A DNA stretch of 36,226 nucleotides from a virus. The stretch covers positions 1 through 36,226 of the IMG/VR virus record IMGVR_UViG_3300033148_004051. The stretch is one strand, 5' to 3'. This document shows, piece by piece, positions 20,493-28,938 of this stretch (positions are counted from its first letter, which is position 1; each line of letters begins with the position of its first letter). The position numbers and the translations under genes were made by a program. The notes below the pieces were generated by a model. It was given only the letters and a program-made list of their open reading frames with translations, was not told the DNA's origin and made no database searches.

Positions 20493-20855
20493 TTATTGGT
20501 TATTAATTAATTCAGGATTAGAGTATATGTTACCTATTATTTCCATACTTATTTCATTTTGTGTTATAATATCCCAAAACATCCATATTCTATTACTATC
20601 TAATGCTCTCAATTCAAATCATCAATTCTTAAAAACTATCTTTGTTTTAATATATCCGTGTGCTTTTTGATATAATTCAACTACATCCCCCTCATATATC
20701 TCTACTCAGTTCCTATCTTTAAGTCCTGTGTATTGCAATAAAATATTATTAGTTTTTTGGAAATTTGTATTAGTAAAAAAATCACCTATAAACTCTCAGT
20801 TTTTAAACATAACATTTATTTTTTTATCCCAAGCTCTAAATTTTATCTCTCTCAT
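20493..20855 (-). CDS. YopX family protein
   Basis: 120 residues with the full YopX signature: MREIKFRAWDKKINVM at the start, LLQYTGLKDRNGVEIYEGD in the middle (about 40-57) and EIIGNIYSNPELI near the end (about 105-116). YopX proteins are frequent in temperate and lytic phages; they form small decameric beta-barrel-like assemblies, function unknown. Glycines in the conserved NG turn positions are TGA, again supporting the code. Located 3 bases from the next coiled-coil gene. Confidence 0.92.
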
Positions 20856-20858
20856 AAT

Positions 20859-21086
20859 CTATTCATTAAATTCTATAATACTCCCTGCAATCTTTGCTAT
20901 ATCCTTTGTTAATTCCATTATCCTTTCTTCTTGTTCTTCCTTTCTTTTAAATGTAGCGGAAAAAGTAGCAGGGTTAACTATTTTAAGTAACTTATCGTTA
21001 TAATGTCCAACCAATACTATAGCCTCTTCTTTTTGGATTTTTAACTTATCCTTTTCTTTTTTTAGGTTTTCTAAATATTGATTCAT
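20859..21086 (-). CDS. Coiled-coil hypothetical protein
   Basis: 75 residues, almost all helical heptads (MNQYLENLKKEKDKLKIQKE ... EEQEERIMELTKDIAKI). No TGA codon. Stops at TAG. Not recognised. It is the first gene after the 511-base non-coding region and so the head of the transcript that carries YopX and the packaging genes. Confidence 0.7.
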   Translation of the reverse strand: MNQYLENLKKEKDKLKIQKEEAIVLVGHYNDKLLKIVNPATFSATFKRKEEQEERIMELTKDIAKIAGSIIEFNE

Positions 21087-21597
21087 CAGTTGTTGTTATT
21101 AATAAACTAAATGTAATATGTAACTGACGCTTTGCTAATCTTATTGTTAGATACTACATACAGTCTATTAAACTGTATTTTATTTACTCACTAGTCCAAA
21201 TTCAAGACCAGAATTTTATGAATCAATTCACATTGTTATAAGTTAGTAAATATTGTATACTATAATTAAATAGTAAGTGTAATATATAACTGAATTATGG
21301 CAGGACTCGAACCTGCATTATGCTTTAGTGTGCTTTACCGATTGGAACATAATTCTTGTTTGCAACCAATTGTTATATATCACACCCACAATTCAATGTG
21401 AGTAGTAATTAAGCTGTTAAAGAAACTTAATATTGTTAGTTTATCCTGATCTCGCATATATGTTTAATTATTTTTTATTAAACATATTTTATACATATCA
21501 GAAATGAGTTAATACATTAAATATGAAATTCAATAATATTCAGATACATGTAATAATTTCCAACCAAGCTAAGTTACTTAGTATTCTTCTTTTTGTT
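21087..21597. other. 511-base non-coding region with several RNA-like hairpins
   Basis: No open frame in table 25. It holds a tRNA-like element (21277-21385), a 7-bp stem with a 7-base loop (21158-21178), and an 11-bp perfect stem with an A/T loop (21458-21487). Two copies of a related 20-base motif (TGTAATAT[G/A]TAACTGA) occur at about 21110 and 21278. It separates two transcripts and is a possible site for an origin or for regulatory RNA; nothing in it proves either. Confidence 0.6.
21277..21385 (-). ncRNA. tRNA-like RNA element with intact T-arm and acceptor-like stem
   Basis: On the minus strand a perfect T-arm (GCAGG-TTCGAGT-CCTGC, 21300-21316) is followed by CATAATTC (21292-21299), which pairs perfectly with GAATTATG (21348-21355). 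A D-loop-like CGGTA lies in between. The unit is only 64 bases, about 10 short of a tRNA, and no anticodon stem can be formed. The whole is enclosed by a further 14-bp stem (21277-21290 with 21372-21385, one G-U pair). It may be a degenerate tRNA gene or a tRNA-mimic RNA. Confidence 0.5.
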
Positions 21598-21813
21598 TTA
21601 CTCATCCTCTATATCAAATAAAGTACTACCAGTTAATCATCTATCAACAACTCATTTAACCTTTGTTAAACTCATGTCTTGAATCTTTTTTAGTTCATTA
21701 TTACCTACAATTCTATGAACTGCTGTTTTAATATCAGATGTTATATTTTGTAAATCAGTATACATTACTACCTTAGCGCCATTTTGATATTGTACAAACG
21801 TTATTTGATTCAT
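21598..21813 (-). CDS. Hypothetical protein at end of small-gene operon
   Basis: 71 residues (MNQITFVQYQNGAKVVMYTD ... GVVDRGLTGSTLFDIEDE), soluble, with an acidic end. No family recognised. It is the last gene of the operon that starts at the promoter 25772-25799. A TGA glycine pair surrounds VVDR in its C-terminal half. Confidence 0.65.
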
Positions 21814-21824
21814 GGTTTAGTCTG

Positions 21825-21914
21825 TTAATCTTTATATAAAATATAAGCTAATAATCACAGTCAACTTATTAAAGCTATTGTTACTATTAATACTGTTATT
21901 TGAAAATGATCCAT
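21825..21914 (-). CDS. 29-residue transmembrane peptide
   Basis: A 29-residue frame that is almost one membrane helix (VLIVTIALISGLGLLAYIL) flanked by charged ends. Its ATG has the usual AATATT-rich leader and it lies 11 bases from the next gene. Very short, so coding is likely but not certain. Confidence 0.5.
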
Positions 21915-22025
21915 AATATTAGAGTTAATACTAAAACAAGCTAATATAAGAAAGTAGGAAATCTTATTATTAGCTAGTATTAATCCTACTTAATATACTA
22001 TATATTATATGAATTTATTAACTAA

Positions 22026-22202
22026 TTACAAGTTTTTATCAAATCTAGTTACTAGTTTTTCCACCGACTCTTTTACTTGTTCTTTTGTTCCAACTATCTT
22101 TAAGCGACCTTTTTCTTTTTCTAGCCTTAGAGATAGTTCTACAATGTTTCAGTATTCTATGCTTTCTGAAAATGGATATTGTTTTAGAATGTTTTCTAGC
22201 AT
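22026..22202 (-). CDS. Hypothetical protein
   Basis: 58 residues (MLENILKQYPFSESIEYGNI ... KVKESVEKLVTRFDKNL), charged and helical. Not recognised. It follows the zinc-site gene by 9 bases. About 110 bases of AT-rich sequence without an obvious gene separate it from the 29-residue peptide. Confidence 0.6.
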
Positions 22203-22211
22203 TGTTATATA

Positions 22212-22388
22212 TTATTTAGTATTTTTATTATACATCATAATTGTAGATGGTAATCTATCTCAACATAAAGGGCAAAAACTCCAATTAGGTTGTTCTTCTT
22301 TTACTGTCTTATGTTCTTCTTTCCATATACAAGTTCAAAAGAAGAACTTATTAAGACTTTCTTTTGAAACAGTTTTTATTTCTTTCAT
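22212..22388 (-). CDS. Small protein with a CxxC zinc knuckle
   Basis: 58 residues (MKEIKTVSKESLNKFFFGTC ... SFCPLCGDRLPSTIMMY). The FCPLCGDRLP motif is a zinc knuckle whose glycine is TGA; a second cysteine/histidine pair (TC, EEHK) lies upstream. Not assigned to a family. It overlaps no neighbour; the 99-aa gene stops 7 bases before its start. Confidence 0.65.
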
Positions 22389-22395
22389 CTTTATA

Positions 22396-22695
22396 TTAGT
22401 TAATTATATTAATTTCAGTCATTCATTTTTTAGTCTTTTTTATTTTAAATTTTTGTTTAAGTTTTAATCTATAATGATTTTCAGCAATACTTACTGCTTT
22501 TATCATTTCATTAGAATACTTTAAATTCTTCTCTGCTAAATTTATAGCAAAGTTTGCAATCTCTATTAAAAATTCTTCTCAACATAAGAATCATCAAAAA
22601 TTTTGTCATCAATCATAGTTTTCAGAAACTTGTCATAAGCATAATCAATCTCAATTTCATAATGTCATATGAAAATTCTCACTTTTTATTTGCAT
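22396..22695 (-). CDS. Glycine-rich hypothetical protein
   Basis: 99 residues. The first 40 are glycine- and aromatic-rich (TLGNGDGLCLGQVSENYDG GQNFGGFLCGEEF in two parts), the rest a Lys-rich helix. Most glycines are TGA: at least nine in the first 40 residues, so the frame is invisible in the standard code. Not recognised. It is 3 bases upstream of nothing longer and 3 bases downstream of the 65-aa gene. Confidence 0.65.
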
Positions 22696-22698
22696 AAT

Positions 22699-22896
22699 CT
22701 ATTTAATTTTATCATTTAAAATATCCTCAACTCTATTCTTTACCATTCCCATTTCGTGTCTAAGTTTTTTGATAATTTTGTTAGTCGGGGCTTTCTTTTC
22801 TATTTGAGAATCGTAGCTTCTTAGCAATTGTCTTATTGGAGGTATATTGTTATGTTCTCTAGCTTCTTCAATGAAGACTTTAGTATTTTGAGTCAT
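22699..22896 (-). CDS. Hypothetical helical protein
   Basis: 65 residues (MTQNTKVFIEEAREHNNIPP ... LRHEMGMVKNRVEDILNDKIK), helical and basic, no TGA codons, stop TAG. Not recognised. Its start is preceded by TTATTAATAAAATAAAAA. Confidence 0.65.
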   Translation of the reverse strand: MTQNTKVFIEEAREHNNIPPIRQLLRSYDSQIEKKAPTNKIIKKLRHEMGMVKNRVEDILNDKIK

Positions 22897-22917
22897 TTTT
22901 TATTTTATTAATAAGTA

Positions 22918-23049
22918 TTAATATCAAATCCCTGTTAATTCTTCAATCCTATTTCAGCAAAATTTACATTGGAATTTATTATAATGATAACTTCAATCCA
23001 TATATTCTCCTGTTTTTTCATAATAATGCTTACATTTGTTTTTAGTCAT
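22918..23049 (-). CDS. Small zinc-ribbon-like protein
   Basis: 43 residues with CKHYYE near the N-terminus and FQCKFCGNRIEE near the C-terminus; C/H and CxxC together give a plausible single zinc site. The second half fits the C-terminal knuckle of many phage zinc-ribbon peptides. The start codon overlaps the stop of the 66-aa gene by 8 bases. Confidence 0.65.
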
Positions 23050-23242
23050 TGTTTAAAAGGTTACTCATATGATTTTTAGTACATTCTACTAAACTTTCCA
23101 CCACCTCATAAAGTTCTTCTCTTGATTTCTCAGGTAGGTCAACTATTCTTATCTGTTCAAATAATGTATCCTCAATTACTTGTAATTCATTTAAAGTTTT
23201 TGTGTCTTTAATATTATTTATACTTTCTATTACTGATTTCAT
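23042..23242 (-). CDS. Hypothetical helical protein
   Basis: 66 residues (MKSVIESINNIKDTKTLNEL ... ECTKNHMSNLLNND), acidic and helical, no TGA. Not recognised. It overlaps the next gene by 8 bases and is 2 bases from the preceding one, so it is tightly coupled in the operon. Confidence 0.65.
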   Translation of the reverse strand: MKSVIESINNIKDTKTLNELQVIEDTLFEQIRIVDLPEKSREELYEVVESLVECTKNHMSNLLNND

Positions 23243-23244
23243 TG

Positions 23245-23694
23245 TTATTTAGTTAAATTGTAAACATATTTAATTGTCTCTTCACTTTGTTCTTCTATTG
23301 GTTTTCTTTTATGTTCCCATATTTCACATATTTCTGTTGTATCTTCATAATCTCATTCTCACTCCTTTAATTCATAATCTAACACATCTCATATCATTAC
23401 TGGCTTATTAATTGTTTTAAATTCTTTTTCTTTCGCTAATAAAATTTTTAATGTATGCCTTAATTCATTTGTATAGAAATTAAATTCTTCATCTAAAGTT
23501 ATCATTGTTTCTAATTCGGTAATTCTAAGATGATTCAACTCTTTATTAGCTATTTTTTCGTATATAGCGTCTATCATTCCTTGCTTGTTCATATCTATTT
23601 TATTAGTAAGTAATAAGCTTTTATATTCTCCCTCACTTATCTTTCAAGAAGTGTAGAGGTCTTCTATATGTTTTAGTCTTTCCTTTTTAGTCAT
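23245..23694 (-). CDS. Hypothetical protein with SHOCT-like N-terminus
   Basis: 149 residues. The N-terminus (MTKKERLKHIEDLYTSGKIS EGEYKSLL) resembles a SHOCT motif: a helix, a G-K/I-S/T-E-x-E/Y turn, a second helix. A helical middle and an acidic end (YEDTTEICEIWEHKRKPI) follow. An internal ATG at 23592 would give 115 residues; I chose the outer ATG because the frame is open through a TGA glycine and the SHOCT-like segment would otherwise be orphaned. Role unknown. Confidence 0.65.
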
Positions 23695-23703
23695 TGTTAT
23701 TTT

Positions 23704-23871
23704 TTAATTATCAAGTTCATACTCTAAATCTTTTTCTAATTCTTTAACTTTCCTTTCTTGTTCAGCAAGTTCAATATCTTGTTGTGCTATCATTCAATGT
23801 AAAGTTTTAATTTCTTTTTCTATTTCAAATTTAATATTTCTTATTGTATCACTTTTATTGCAAGTTCTCAT
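23704..23871 (-). CDS. Small coiled-coil protein
   Basis: 55 residues, one long charged heptad helix (RNIKFEIEKEIKTLHGM ... EQERKVKELEKDLEYELDN). Not recognised. Spaced 9 bases and 2 bases from neighbouring genes. Confidence 0.6.
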
Positions 23872-23873
23872 AA

Positions 23874-24074
23874 TTATTTATTCATTAAATTAAAAGGTGG
23901 ATTCAAAATTGAATCAGTTTTATTCTTCACAAGTTCTTTAATCACTAAGTTATGTTCTGAAATTGCTCAAATCCCTAATTCTTCACTCTCTACCATTTTA
24001 CCGACATCAGCAATATGGTCTTTAGGCTTCAGTTGCTCTATTAATCATTTAATAGGTGTTTTAAATATATTCAT
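23874..24074 (-). CDS. Hypothetical protein downstream of lytic transglycosylase
   Basis: 66 residues (MNIFKTPIKGLIEQLKPKDH ... DSILNPPFNLMNK), no membrane helix. Not recognised. Its ATG overlaps the stop of the lytic-transglycosylase gene (TAATG), so the two are translationally coupled and may work together. Confidence 0.65.
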
Positions 24075-24823
24075 TATCCTTTATTATAAAATAAACTATT
24101 TACATACATCTTAACTTTAGCTCTTTTTAACCAACCTATATTATCATAAGCATATTTATATCTAGGAGATCAATTATAACTATAAGCTATACATCTAAAA
24201 TGTTTTCTATTACTATATTTTTTATTTATTTGTTTAAATATATGATATCAACAGAAATTAGCATTAAATCTATCATACATATCTGAAGCAAAATCTAATT
24301 GATATAAAAATAATTCAGCTCTTTTGTTTTGTTTCATTAACAATAAAGAGTGCTTATAAGCTTCTTTATGTATCATATTAATTTGAAAAGGTCATAAATC
24401 TCTATTTTTAATTCAATAACACATTCAATCATATCTGTTACACTCCATTGTTTTTAATGCTAGTAAATCTAATATTTTAGTTTTACTATATCATCTTTTA
24501 ACCATTTCTTTTACTTGTTCAGGATAAACAGTTATAAGTTTTTCAGAATTATTAACTCTTACTGAATCTGAATAAGCATATATTTTAGCCCATCAAATAA
24601 ATATTAATGAAACAATTAAACATACTATACTAGCTTTCTTTGCAAAAGATTTTGTATATCAAGTTATTTTGCGTTTTAAGGCTTTGTTTTTTCTTTTCTT
24701 ACTTACTTGTCATGGAGATAAAATATTCCACGCATTCACTGCTTTTTTATCATTCTCTAGTATATTATAGTAATCTAATCTTCTTAGATTATCTTTTATA
24801 TTAACTATTATTTCTTTTCTCAT
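24074..24823 (-). CDS. Membrane-anchored lytic transglycosylase-like enzyme
   Basis: 249 residues. A basic cytoplasmic N-terminus (about 1-62, with SKKRKNKALKRK) leads to one membrane helix (about 63-84, KASIVCLIVSLIFIGWAKIYA), then an SLT/lysozyme-like domain. Key features: helix LDLLALKTMECNRYDG with the likely catalytic E127, GPFQIN at 144-149, and YSYNGSPRYKYAYDNI near residue 220. It would cleave peptidoglycan glycan strands outside the membrane. Its location in an early-type operon of small genes, far from the lysis cassette, is unusual. It could serve superinfection exclusion, DNA entry or lysis. Confidence 0.8.
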
Positions 24824-24829
24824 TTGTTT

Positions 24830-25063
24830 TTATTTAGTGTTAAGCCTTTTTAGATACTTTTCTACAGTTATTGGTTTGATAATCCATCAATTCTTTAAAT
24901 ATCTACCATAAGATGTTTCACTTATTCATAATATAGAAGCAATTTTTCTTTGACTGTAATATTTTTGATCTGTTTCTATTAAATCATCAATAGTATCTAT
25001 TAATAATTCTCTTCTTAATTCTTGTCTAATTTTATCCTTAGTGTCTTTCTTTAATGTTGTCAT
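24830..25063 (-). CDS. Helix-turn-helix DNA-binding protein
   Basis: 77 residues. A charged N-terminal helix pair is followed by YYSQRKIASILGISETSYGRYLKN (about 36-59), a clear helix-turn-helix with the turn at LGIS, where the glycine is TGA. It ends GWIIKPITVEKYLKRL. Probably a small phage transcription regulator. It sits 6 bases before the lytic-transglycosylase gene in the operon from promoter 25772-25799. Confidence 0.75.
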
Positions 25064-25068
25064 TGTTT

Positions 25069-25380
25069 TTAATTATTGAAGTATTTAGTAAACCTACTTA
25101 ATAGGTTGTTTATTGACGAGTATTGATTTGATACTTCTTCTTTTTGTTTGTTTCTTCTTTCTGGGTTAAGGTCTTCTAATATTCATTGATTAATTAAATC
25201 ATTTTTAATTCTAATTAAACTATTGTTTTGCATAGCTTTTCAAAGTATATCTTTAATTATTTGTTTCTCTATTTCAGTATTACATAATGTAAGTAAATAT
25301 TTTATGTATAAGTCTTTATTCTTTAACTTTAGATTATCCTTATAAAACTGTATTAATTCTTCATCTTTTATTTCTATCAT
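25069..25380 (-). CDS. Hypothetical helical protein
   Basis: 103 residues, helical and charged (MIEIKDEELIQFYKDNLKLK ... SSINNLLSRFTKYFNN). The middle (TEIEKQIIKDILGKAMQNNS) is amphipathic. Not recognised. It precedes the HTH gene by 5 bases and may be a partner of it. Confidence 0.65.
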
Positions 25381-25382
25381 GA

Positions 25383-25487
25383 TTAATCATTTATAAAATT
25401 AAGTATATCAATTCAATCTTGCAATATTTGTAATTCTTCAAGTGTAGCAGTGTCAGCCACATCATCTAATTGTTCTTGTAAAGTCAT
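25383..25487 (-). CDS. Short acidic peptide
   Basis: 34 residues (MTLQEQLDDVADTATLEELQ ... GIDILNFIND), one amphipathic acidic helix. Its ATG overlaps the stop of the 27-residue membrane peptide upstream (TAATG). Not recognised; short, but the coupling and spacing support it. Confidence 0.55.
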
Positions 25488-25570
25488 TATATTGTAGTTA
25501 TGTAAATAATTATTAAACCTATTGTAAATCATATTAATACAGCTAAGTATGCTTCATCAAATTCATTCAT
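25487..25570 (-). CDS. 27-residue transmembrane peptide
   Basis: A single membrane helix (LAVLIGFTIGLIIIYITT) after an acidic N-terminus (MNEFDEAY). Its stop overlaps the next ATG in a TAATG junction. Coding is supported by position rather than similarity. Confidence 0.5.
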
Positions 25571-25572
25571 AA

Positions 25573-25692
25573 TTAACCGATAAGATAACAGTTCATTAAA
25601 CTTAGATCTTGTTGACTATCTATGTAATCAAAAAATTCTTGTTCACTTTTAAAATCTACTATCTTACCTTTAATGTTCGCTTTAAGTTCCAT
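25573..25692 (-). CDS. Small first gene of the early-type operon
   Basis: 39 residues (MELKANIKGKIVDFKSEQEF ... SLMNCYLIG), no TGA codon. Not recognised. It is the first gene after the promoter at 25772-25799, with an 80-base leader. Confidence 0.6.
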   Translation of the reverse strand: MELKANIKGKIVDFKSEQEFFDYIDSQQDLSLMNCYLIG

Positions 25693-25771
25693 GTTATATT
25701 ATTTAGTAATAAAAGTTTTTAGTTATCTGTTATCAAGTACCTTTTAGGTTGTTGTTTCTTTAACTACAAGT

Positions 25772-25799
25772 AGTATATCTATTTATTAGTTAATTGCAA
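25772..25799 (-). promoter_or_regulatory. Promoter (TTGCAA-N16-TATACT) of the 17-gene operon
   Basis: TTGCAA (25794-25799) and TATACT (25772-25777), 16 bases apart, on the minus strand. It follows a terminator and reads into the run of small genes 25692-21598. Confidence 0.75.
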
Positions 25800-25835
25800 G
25801 TTTTTTGTATAGTTTTTTGTAAAGAAAGTATTTAA

Positions 25836-25866
25836 ATAAAAAGAGATGGCTTTGTTATCATCTCTT
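25836..25866 (-). terminator. Terminator at end of replication operon
   Basis: Arms AAGAGATG (25841-25848) and CATCTCTT (25859-25866), 8 bp, followed on the minus strand by UUUUU-AUUU. It overlaps the stop codon of the HNH gene 25865-26344. Confidence 0.85.
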
Positions 25867-26344
25867 AATTGTTTTTAAATTTCTTATATTTATTAAAATC
25901 TATATTTCATCAGTTCATTATAGTAACTTCTATCTCTTTTTTATTTCAAGTAACTAGCCAATCTATCTTTGTGTGACATGAATCTGTATTAATATCAGGA
26001 CATACTATAGCTATATTATTTTTAAATAACCTTAATTGAGGATACATTGATTTTGCTAATATATGTGCAAAAGTTGCAGGTATAGCATCTTCTATCCTAA
26101 AATCTTTATTACAGTACTCACAAGTAAGTAATCAATCTATTTGTCTTTCAATTAGAATATCTCTATATAAATCTTTCTCTGAATATCAGCTCAGTCTTTT
26201 TTTTCTTTTATCTGATATAGGTTTGATCCTTGTTTGTTTAGGATTATTTTCAGATTCTTTATATATACAATCCTTACATTTTGAAATCAAAGGGTTATTA
26301 TGCTTTCTTGGTCACTTACATATCTTACAAACTAATTTACTCAT
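25865..26344 (-). CDS. HNH nuclease with N-terminal zinc fingers
   Basis: 159 residues. N-terminal cysteine pairs (LVCKICKGPRKH, SKCKDC) suggest a zinc ribbon. The second half has an HNH core: LTCEYCNKDF (about 74-83), TFAHILAKSMYP (91-102), NNIAIVCPDI and SCHTKIDWLV (about 122-130). Cys pairs, H-I-L-A-K and a final C-H-x-x-I-D are the usual pattern of phage recombination-type or packaging HNH proteins. It is the last gene of the replication operon; a terminator overlaps its stop. Confidence 0.82.
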
Positions 26345-26469
26345 CTTGTCTTTATTTTATTATTAAACTTATCGTAATACTTAATATTCTTTTTTATTCC
26401 TTTACTTTCGTTTTCTAGCATTAAATTTAATGTTTTACAGTAAAAGAATTTTGTTACATTTTTAATCAT
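26332..26469 (-). CDS. Small basic hypothetical protein
   Basis: 45 residues, basic (MIKNVTKFFYCKTLNLMLEN ... KFNNKIKTRGVN), stop TAG. It overlaps the start of the HNH gene by 13 bases. Not recognised. Confidence 0.55.
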
Positions 26470-26478
26470 CTTTGTTTT

Positions 26479-26769
26479 TTAGGAAGTAAAATCTTCATAA
26501 CTCTTTCAATGCCTAACTCTTCTTGACCGGTAAGCAAAATATCCCATCTCTAATCCGTGATTTCTTCTTAATTCATTCCATTCTTTTTTATATTCTATTC
26601 CTTTATCTTGTACCTTAACTGGATTATTACCTAAAAAAGATAATTTTTCATGATTATTATATATTCCATATTTTTTTCTCCACTCAGCACTAATTTTTTC
26701 TACTATTTCTTTATTCTTAGCTTCTAGTTTTTCATCTATTTTATTTGATACGTTTATTTCTTCAGGCAT
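26479..26769 (-). CDS. Hypothetical charged protein
   Basis: 96 residues (MPEEINVSNKIDEKLEAKNK ... GYFAYRSRRVRHGKSYEDFTS). The middle holds WRKKYGIYNNHEKLSFLGNN and the end is Arg-rich, which suggests nucleic-acid binding. One late TGA glycine; the standard code would stop 9 residues early. Not recognised. Confidence 0.7.
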
Positions 26770-26772
26770 AAT

Positions 26773-27231
26773 TTATATTTTATTTGTATTAAAATAACTA
26801 TATGAAACATTATACATATTACATACTTCTAACCAAGTATATCATTCTTTATGTTTTTTATTAGCTTCAATAATCTGTTCTTCTGTTAGTTTTTTAACTC
26901 ATCATATAATTGGAAAATCTTCTAGTATATTTTCAAGTGTCATATTCCTTCTTTTTTCACAAAAAAAATTATATTGTATTATTCTTCATTTATATTTTTC
27001 TTTATATATTTTATATTCTTCTTTAAGTCTAATTTGTCTTTTTATTGAAACATTAGGATTATCCCAATTATTTGCATAAAATTTATCATATCAAGTAAAC
27101 AATTTATCTTCATCGATATCTCTTCATTTTATTTTTCAATTATTTATATCTCTAAAATGAGAACTATCTTTATTACATCTTTTAAATTCCATATATATTC
27201 TATTGTATTCTTTTCATCTTATTTTATTCAT
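26773..27231 (-). CDS. Hypothetical protein with C-terminal HTH
   Basis: 152 residues. Lys/Tyr-rich N-terminal part (MNKIRGKEYNRIYMEFKRC) and a C-terminal helix-turn-helix-like stretch (TEEQIIEANKKHKEGYTW LEVCNMYNVSYSYFN, about 117-150). DNA binding is likely. Not assigned to a family. It overlaps the VRR-NUC gene by 8 bases. Confidence 0.7.
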
Positions 27232-27616
27232 GGTGTTTTATTAATTGTTTTACTTCATCTATATCACAAGTAGTAATATGCTTTCATCAATTCTTTTCAA
27301 GTAATCCTTTATATATAAATTGTCATATTTCACGATCATAACTTTTTAATCAATCTAAACTCTTTCATTCTCCATTATACCTATCTAGTAAGTTATACCA
27401 ATCATATACTGCTTTTTCATTTTTCTTAACTTCAATACCATACAATTGATTGTCTTTATAATATAATATATCTGGGCAACCTTTTGAATTTAAAGTCATA
27501 CGATGATTATATCATCCTTTCTTAATCATAACTGAACCTCATTGCATACTTTCAACTATTCATCCAGTAGTTTGTAAATATTTAACTATAGCTTTTTCTA
27601 TATCTTTTTCTTTCAT
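27224..27616 (-). CDS. VRR-NUC domain nuclease
   Basis: 130 residues. After an N-terminal helix (KEKDIEKAIVKYLQTTGG) it shows the VRR-NUC catalytic pattern: GCPDILYYKDNQLYGIEVKK (46-65), with D49 and E62-x-K64 as likely metal-binding residues, and a C-terminal helix ending QLIKHHE. Stand-alone VRR-NUC proteins in phages act as Holliday-junction resolvase-like or structure-specific endonucleases in replication and recombination. It stands in the replication operon beside the replication initiator. Confidence 0.88.
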
Positions 27617-27618
27617 AA

Positions 27619-28071
27619 TTACTTATTAATATCTAAACTTTCTTTTTGTTCTTGTAATCTTCTTTTATCTAAATCTGTTAATTTATTTAGTACAGATTCT
27701 AGTCAAAACTCTTTTTCTTCTTTTTGTAAATCGTGCAATATTTTATCTCTTTTAATTCTAAAGTTTTTCTTTCTAGTTTCATATGTTCTTATTTTAAAAT
27801 CTTTTTGAAATTTTTCAAAATCTTCTCTTTCTTGCTGAGTTGGTTCTTTATATTCTTTTTGTGGAGCTTCTATTGCTAAATACCTAACTTTATTCTTCTT
27901 ATCCTTAATATAGTTAAAATATATATCTCTATCAAGATGTGTAATTGTTATATAGTTTCTCTTGACTGCTATTGCTTGATCTATAGCTGTATTTATTTCT
28001 TCCTTAGTATGTTCAACAAATATTTCTTCTCAATCATTCATTACAAGTACTGTTCAATTTATAGAGTTCAT
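27619..28071 (-). CDS. Hypothetical coiled-coil protein of replication operon
   Basis: 150 residues. A small N-terminal alpha/beta part (MNSINGTVLVMNDGEEIFVE) is followed by a Lys/Glu-rich coiled coil (about 80-140, QQEREDFEKFQKDFKIR, KLTDLDKRRLQEQKESL). Not recognised. It overlaps the replication-initiator gene by 13 bases. Confidence 0.7.
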
Positions 28072-28928
28072 GTTTCTTTAGTTATAGTAATATTATTCTT
28101 TGCTTTAGATTTTGCATTATCTATCATTTTCACAAAATAGGTAACTCAATCTTTTTTCTTACGGAACTTTTCAATACTTAGTATTTGATATTTCCAAAAG
28201 TCATCATTTAATGTATAATCAATAATAAAAGATATTTGTTTTTCAGAAAAATCATCTAGTTCTTTTAATTTTCTAATTACATCACACCATTTACTTATAA
28301 GAGTATCTCTTCATTTATCTTTAACTAAAGATATTATACTTGGAGTATTATCTTCTAAATGATAATCTAAAAATTTACTACATATTATATATTCAAAAGT
28401 ATTTTTATCTATATTATTTATAACTAAATCTGTTATATCAGTATCGGGAGAAGTTTTAACTTCTTCCTCTAGTAGAGTAGAGTTAGGTAAAGTTAAGTTA
28501 AGTAAAGTTAAGTAAGGTATATCAAGGTCCTTATATGCACCTTGTAAGGTACTTATTAGGTCCTTATATGGTAGTATATTATTTAGCTTATTAGAGCCAT
28601 TTTCTTTAACTTCTCTTTCTATTCACTTCCATAACTTATCATTTTCACTTGTTATATTCTGATTCTTAACAAAATTAATAATAACAACTATTCAATCTTT
28701 AAAATATATCTTTTTATCTTCTTCAAACTTAGTAAACATATTTATTATGTCTAATTTATTTATTCATGTATCATAACTTATTCTCTTTATAGATATTTCA
28801 TATATTCAACATATAGAAATTAGAGGATTAGTTAATATATATAAGAATAACAACTTTTCATTAGGTTTTAAATCTTCAAACCATATATCAGTCCATATTG
28901 AATCTGATATATATCTTTTTTTAGCCAT
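28059..28928 (-). CDS. DnaD-like phage replication initiator
   Basis: 289 residues. The N-terminus (RYISDSIWTDIWFEDLKPNE KLLFLYILTNP then GIYEISIKRISYDTGI) is the winged-helix start typical of phage replisome organisers. A linker with PYLTLLNLTLPN and an acidic stretch follows. The end (QISFIIDYTLNDDFWKYQIL ... FRKKKDGVTYFVKMIDNAKS) matches the C-terminal pattern FW..QI.S..KFR.K. It probably opens the origin and loads a host helicase, since no phage helicase is present. Confidence 0.82.
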
Positions 28929-28938
28929 AATATATTTA

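Noticed and set aside
21292-21355. Functional tRNA, possibly a CUA suppressor (CTA in CACTAAA)
   Set aside because: The element is about 10 bases short, no anticodon stem forms, position 33 would be A and the D-stem does not pair.
21277-21385. tmRNA: a frame GCA AAC AAG AAT TAT ... TAA resembles a tag starting ANKNY
   Set aside because: No pseudoknots, no separate 5' acceptor half at the right distance, and the tag does not end in the usual hydrophobic ALA-type residues. Coincidence is more likely.
21277-21385. Phage attachment site overlapping a tRNA 3' end
   Set aside because: No integrase gene was found, and the 5' half of the acceptor helix is also present, which an attP would not need.
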